From positions 1-64,000 of the forward strand of contig ML210193.1 in assembly GCA_004369085.1 (NCBI GenBank): 64,000 nt of DNA. The letters are read 5' to 3'. Below are positions 60,580-64,000 of the stretch, piece by piece. Each line of letters starts with the position of its first letter. Within the stretch, counting starts at the first letter, position 1. The position numbers were made by a program, and so were the translations under genes. The notes under the pieces were generated by a model. It was given only the letters and a program-made list of their open reading frames with translations, did not search any database and was not told the DNA's origin. The DNA comes from Coprinopsis marcescibilis. Lineage: Eukaryota; Basidiomycota; Agaricomycetes; Agaricales; Psathyrellaceae.

Positions 60580-62733
60580 TCTGCTGTTAGTAGCAGGGGG
60601 CGACGAACATCTTGTCCAGTTCAGAGCCCTGATTATATGCCCACCCGAGAATCCCTGCACAGGTCCAAATCTGTTTATTTACTTATTTATTTATTATTGT
60701 CCTTATCCCCATCTCAGATCCAGATCCTAACCCCTTTGGCAACCAAACAATCTCCTAGATCTCCGACCCCGGCTGTCCTCCGGGCCACTCTTTCCTTTCT
60801 TTCTTTTATCTAACAAAGCATCTAATCCAAGTCACGCTCTGCGCGTCGCCCAAAGTCATCTGCCGCCGCCCGCCGGCCAATCCACCAATCAGCACTCGCC
60901 AGATTTTTTCAGTCCTACTTGCAACTCCCGCTTCTCTCGTTGCGCTGTTCAGCCGGTAGTCAAATTTGCGGACAAACTAGATTTGGGGTTCTGATAAACC
61001 GCGCAGCCAAGCCTGGAGCACTGTTGCCTTATTACATCGCTCTTGTTGTGATGCGTAGCGAAAATCCCTCGAATTGAACTTGGCTTGGCATAGCGACATC
61101 ACAAACAACTTGGACTAGAAGGACGTGTAGCTATTCCCATCTCAAGCTTTGTTGACCCAGGACATACGCCTATCCGTTCTGTGACCGGTCGGGTGACCAC
61201 TTTTTCATGTTTCAAAAGAAAGAAAAGGTCGCCGTCTTGAACTCTCTAGCCCATTGTCTCCTGAGTCCCGACATAGTTAGTACCAAACCCCCAATGTCAA
61301 CTCGAATTAATTTGCAAGGTGTCGCTCAATCAAGCATTCTCAGACCGTTCCGTCGGGAACACTCAGCTCAGAGTTTATTCGAATGACAACTGGCGAGTTC
61401 TCTGTAACGCTCTGGGAATTCCCAATTCGTTCGCTGCAGCGTCATCTACCTTGCCAAATGAAAAAAGCTCTCCAACCAACCCCCAAGCATTCGAATGCAT
61501 TCATTCAGTCCATCCATCTATCTCACGTACATCCCACACAGCTCAACGGATTCCCATGGACTTCGAGCTGCCGAACGCAGCCTTGACCTCGAGGCTCAAA
61601 GTCGAACACGACAACACGCGTATCACTAGCAGCTTGAACAATCCATCATCACGTCCTCGAACAGTGGCCAGCCACAGGCCCAGCAATGATGTGCATAACC
61701 ATATTATTACTGCATAACCATCAAAAAACAGCATCTGCATCTACATCTATTCGGGCTGGCTATGTCCAACCCTTAAAAAAACAAAAATCCCAAGTCGCGC
61801 GATACGCTAGCAGATAATAAACAACGTGCTTGGAACGTGTTGGCGCACCTTAGCGCTGGAAACAAATTCGCTTCTCAAGTTCTGATGCGAGGATTCCTGA
61901 TTCCTCGCGCGTTCGCCAAGGGAATCCGCCCTTCTCGGCTGGTGCCAAGCTTGGGCCAAGCAGGGCCAAGGAGAGCCGTATCCCTTTTTGGGGAAAGAGG
62001 GCTTCCTAAAAAGATTGCACGCAGGCGCGTCCGCGTGCCAAGCCCTCCTAGCGACGTTTTGTTCGCGCTCAACTTGCTCCTCGGTAGAGCAAAGCTTGAG
62101 ACAATGGAAGTTGATGGGGAATGTAGCGGTGCCAAGTGCATTGTCCTTGCTGTAAGTATAGTATACCCACTTGGCTGGCAAACGCAAGGCCCAGCTTGAA
62201 GCACGGTTGCGGTTGCTAAAGGCTATCTGACCTGCAGAGAAAAAGTCTCGAAGTTGTCGGCTGTTGCGCTGGAAGATTCCGTAGGAACGACCAGAGAACT
62301 CAGAAGCGGCTGGCTTTGACTTTGGAGCGGAAGCTGAGCGTTAAACGTTAATGCCCAAGGTGTTACGTAGTACGTATTGTAGGTCTTGTCGCCAAGTGCT
62401 TCGTTTCGTCGGCGTTCCAGGAAATTACCTGGTATGGGAACTTATTTCGATGCAGGTAAGTACCTTGGCCAGTGTGATGACACTACTTTAGTTGACGGAT
62501 TTGCGAGCGAGGACCCGAAGACGAGTAAGAGTCAGAGTCCAGCCACGCCAGCGGGCTTGGCGGCTCCAGTCCTGTTGGTGTGGGCCTCGGAACAAGCAGA
62601 GGTCCAGGGGACTGTGAAATCCTCCTTGGTGGTGTTAATCTTTGATAGCGACCTGAGTGCACTTGCATACTCCATAAAGATGCGATCCGTAATCAACGCT
62701 GCTTCAAGCGCCGGAGACCCCCGTTTTCTAGGC
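60580..62733. other. Intergenic, upstream of the disordered-protein gene
   Basis: A TTTA-rich microsatellite lies at about 60670-60700. Open frames at 61319-61717, 61837-62199 and 62386-62742 lack motifs and splice support. Confidence 0.4.
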
Positions 62734-62767
62734 ATTGCGTAGGACGAGAGAAATTGCGTAGGACGAG
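62734..62767. repeat. Short direct repeat ATTGCGTAGGACGAG x2
   Basis: Two exact 15-bp copies at 62734-62748 and 62753-62767, period 19. Confidence 0.8.
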
Positions 62768-64000
62768 CGATTTGGTGATGGGGAGCCCGTAGGCTGGGAC
62801 GAATAGAGCTCCGGTGGAACTGGCGCCTCTTCCGGCTGATAACGAGTAGCGCCTATCTTCGTTTAGTGGATGGCTTGGCAATGAATGATGGCAAGAGCGT
62901 GAGGTGGCTCGGAAAGGCAACATAGGGACTGCCTGTTGTAGGTTAGCGGTAGGTAACCGTTAGCGTTAGAGTTAGCAGGTGCTGTTGTTGCTTGTCGCTT
63001 AGCCATGCGCTCCTTGATGGCGAGTTACTTTACTGGTGTATGTACTTGGTGCGAGTAAGTAAGTAAGTGCTGATGGCTTCTCCCACCGGTCGGAATGGCT
63101 GACTGGTGAGGCTGTTGAGGCACGATGGAGAGGATGAGCTTGGGGTCTTGGTTTGATCGTCTGATGGATGTGGCTTCCTCCGCTGCTACGAGAAGGCACG
63201 ATCGTGGCTCGCTCCTGTACTTCATCAACCGGCGTGGATCAAGACCTCCCAGTTCCTTTCTCGCTAGGCCTTTAGGCTTCTTTCCAGACCTTTCTGCAGG
63301 TTTCCACTGCGACCACGGAGCTTTGATTCAGGAGTGGGCGAGCCTAAGCTAGTACTTACTTGCGGTGGCGTATTAACGGACTGAAATTTTCGAGGTAGAG
63401 AGCGCTGAAGTTACTGTGCTCACGGGAGCATGTATGCGAGATGCGCGGAGGTGTATAGATAGTAGATAGAATAGGCTTCGGGTCTTCCTTCTCATACACC
63501 CTCCTATTCATAGCGCGTGCATATACCGTCGGGGCCATATTGACATATCAGGTCGGTCGTACCGCCACAAACGGGATCTTCAGAAGTTGTGCCGTTCTAG
63601 AATCTAGCGAAGATCGCTGCGAAAGGAACATTCGACCGGGTGTGATGGACAAGTGGTGTTGATTATCGATTATCTGGCGAGGGAATGTGAACGGGAGAGA
63701 GTAGTGACGTACGTGGGATGACGTAGTGGGACTGCTAGACGCGTCGCTCCGGTGCATGGCGCGTCGCTGCACATGAAATTGCTAAGTTCAAACACCGCTT
63801 CTTGTCTTGTCCCAAACGAACGCTTTGCCTCCAACTCTTCCTTGGTCCTTCGACCTTATGCAGCTTCTTCGCCAGTGCTCCGAACGGTACTTGATAAGTA
63901 TTGAGGTTGTTGTTGATCGCGAATTGCCCTGCTCCACTGGCATGTGCTGGGTGTTGATGACGGTAAAACCCAGACGGGCGAGTGACCATTTTCGGGTTGG
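62768..64000. other. Intergenic, no gene seen
   Basis: Short frames on both strands. TTAGCG-like words (62940-62980) and GTAA tetranucleotide repeats (63052-63066) are the only structure. A gene could continue past the window edge. Confidence 0.4.

Noticed and set aside
62935..62985. TTAGCG-like words resembling telomere repeats
   Set aside because: Few, imperfect and not in tandem; fungal telomeres are usually TTAGGG arrays.

Overview
The window looks like nuclear DNA of an agaricomycete (mushroom-forming basidiomycete) fungus. Genes are compact and cut by many introns of about 50-60 nt with GT..AG ends and CTAAC-like branch sites. There are two tandem glyceraldehyde-3-phosphate dehydrogenase genes, each with ten exons, and most confident proteins are conserved fungal housekeeping products. 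One assembly gap of 360 N lies at 38331-38690.

Layout. 1-849: a DNA-transposon-like element with terminal inverted repeats and decayed coding sequence. 850-4054: no confident gene, only scattered coding-like stretches. 4055-8633: a lineage-specific single-pass membrane protein, a first SUR7/PalI-type membrane protein, and a 71-residue hydrophobic protein with a clear CRE/TATA promoter. 8998-17367: the ER Hsp70-like chaperone LHS1/HYOU1, importin beta-1 (KAP95) and, divergent from it, LSM7. 18324-26804: a Cid1-type nucleotidyltransferase and, divergently, the deadenylase subunit PAN3. 27143-32299: an ISH1-domain secretory-pathway protein with a CRE promoter, a second SUR7/PalI protein, and a DUF7598-like four-TM membrane protein. 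32858-37707: a large C2/MUN-domain (Munc13/Ync13-like) protein. 38219-38976: a second inverted-repeat element that contains the gap and has a perfect 7-bp target-site duplication. 39516-41465: a cytochrome P450. 42772-49309: tandem gpd genes and malate dehydrogenase. 49310-59787: about 10.5 kb with no confident gene. 59788-60579: a disordered, apparently conserved fungal protein. 60580-64000: no confident gene.

How genes fit together. LSM7, the Cid1-like enzyme and PAN3 lie within 10 kb and all belong to mRNA 3'-end metabolism (deadenylation, oligo-uridylation or adenylation, Lsm1-7 binding and decapping). The two gpd genes and mdh form a small central-carbon/NAD block. Two claudin-like SUR7/PalI paralogs share the same gene architecture, including an 11-nt micro-exon. 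The strongest leads are this mRNA-decay neighbourhood, the two inverted-repeat elements, the 71-aa protein under two perfect CRE sites, and the density of micro-exons (5, 8, 11 and 16 nt) together with ATG-only first exons. All gene models were spliced by eye; exon borders given are those that keep frame and obey GT..AG.
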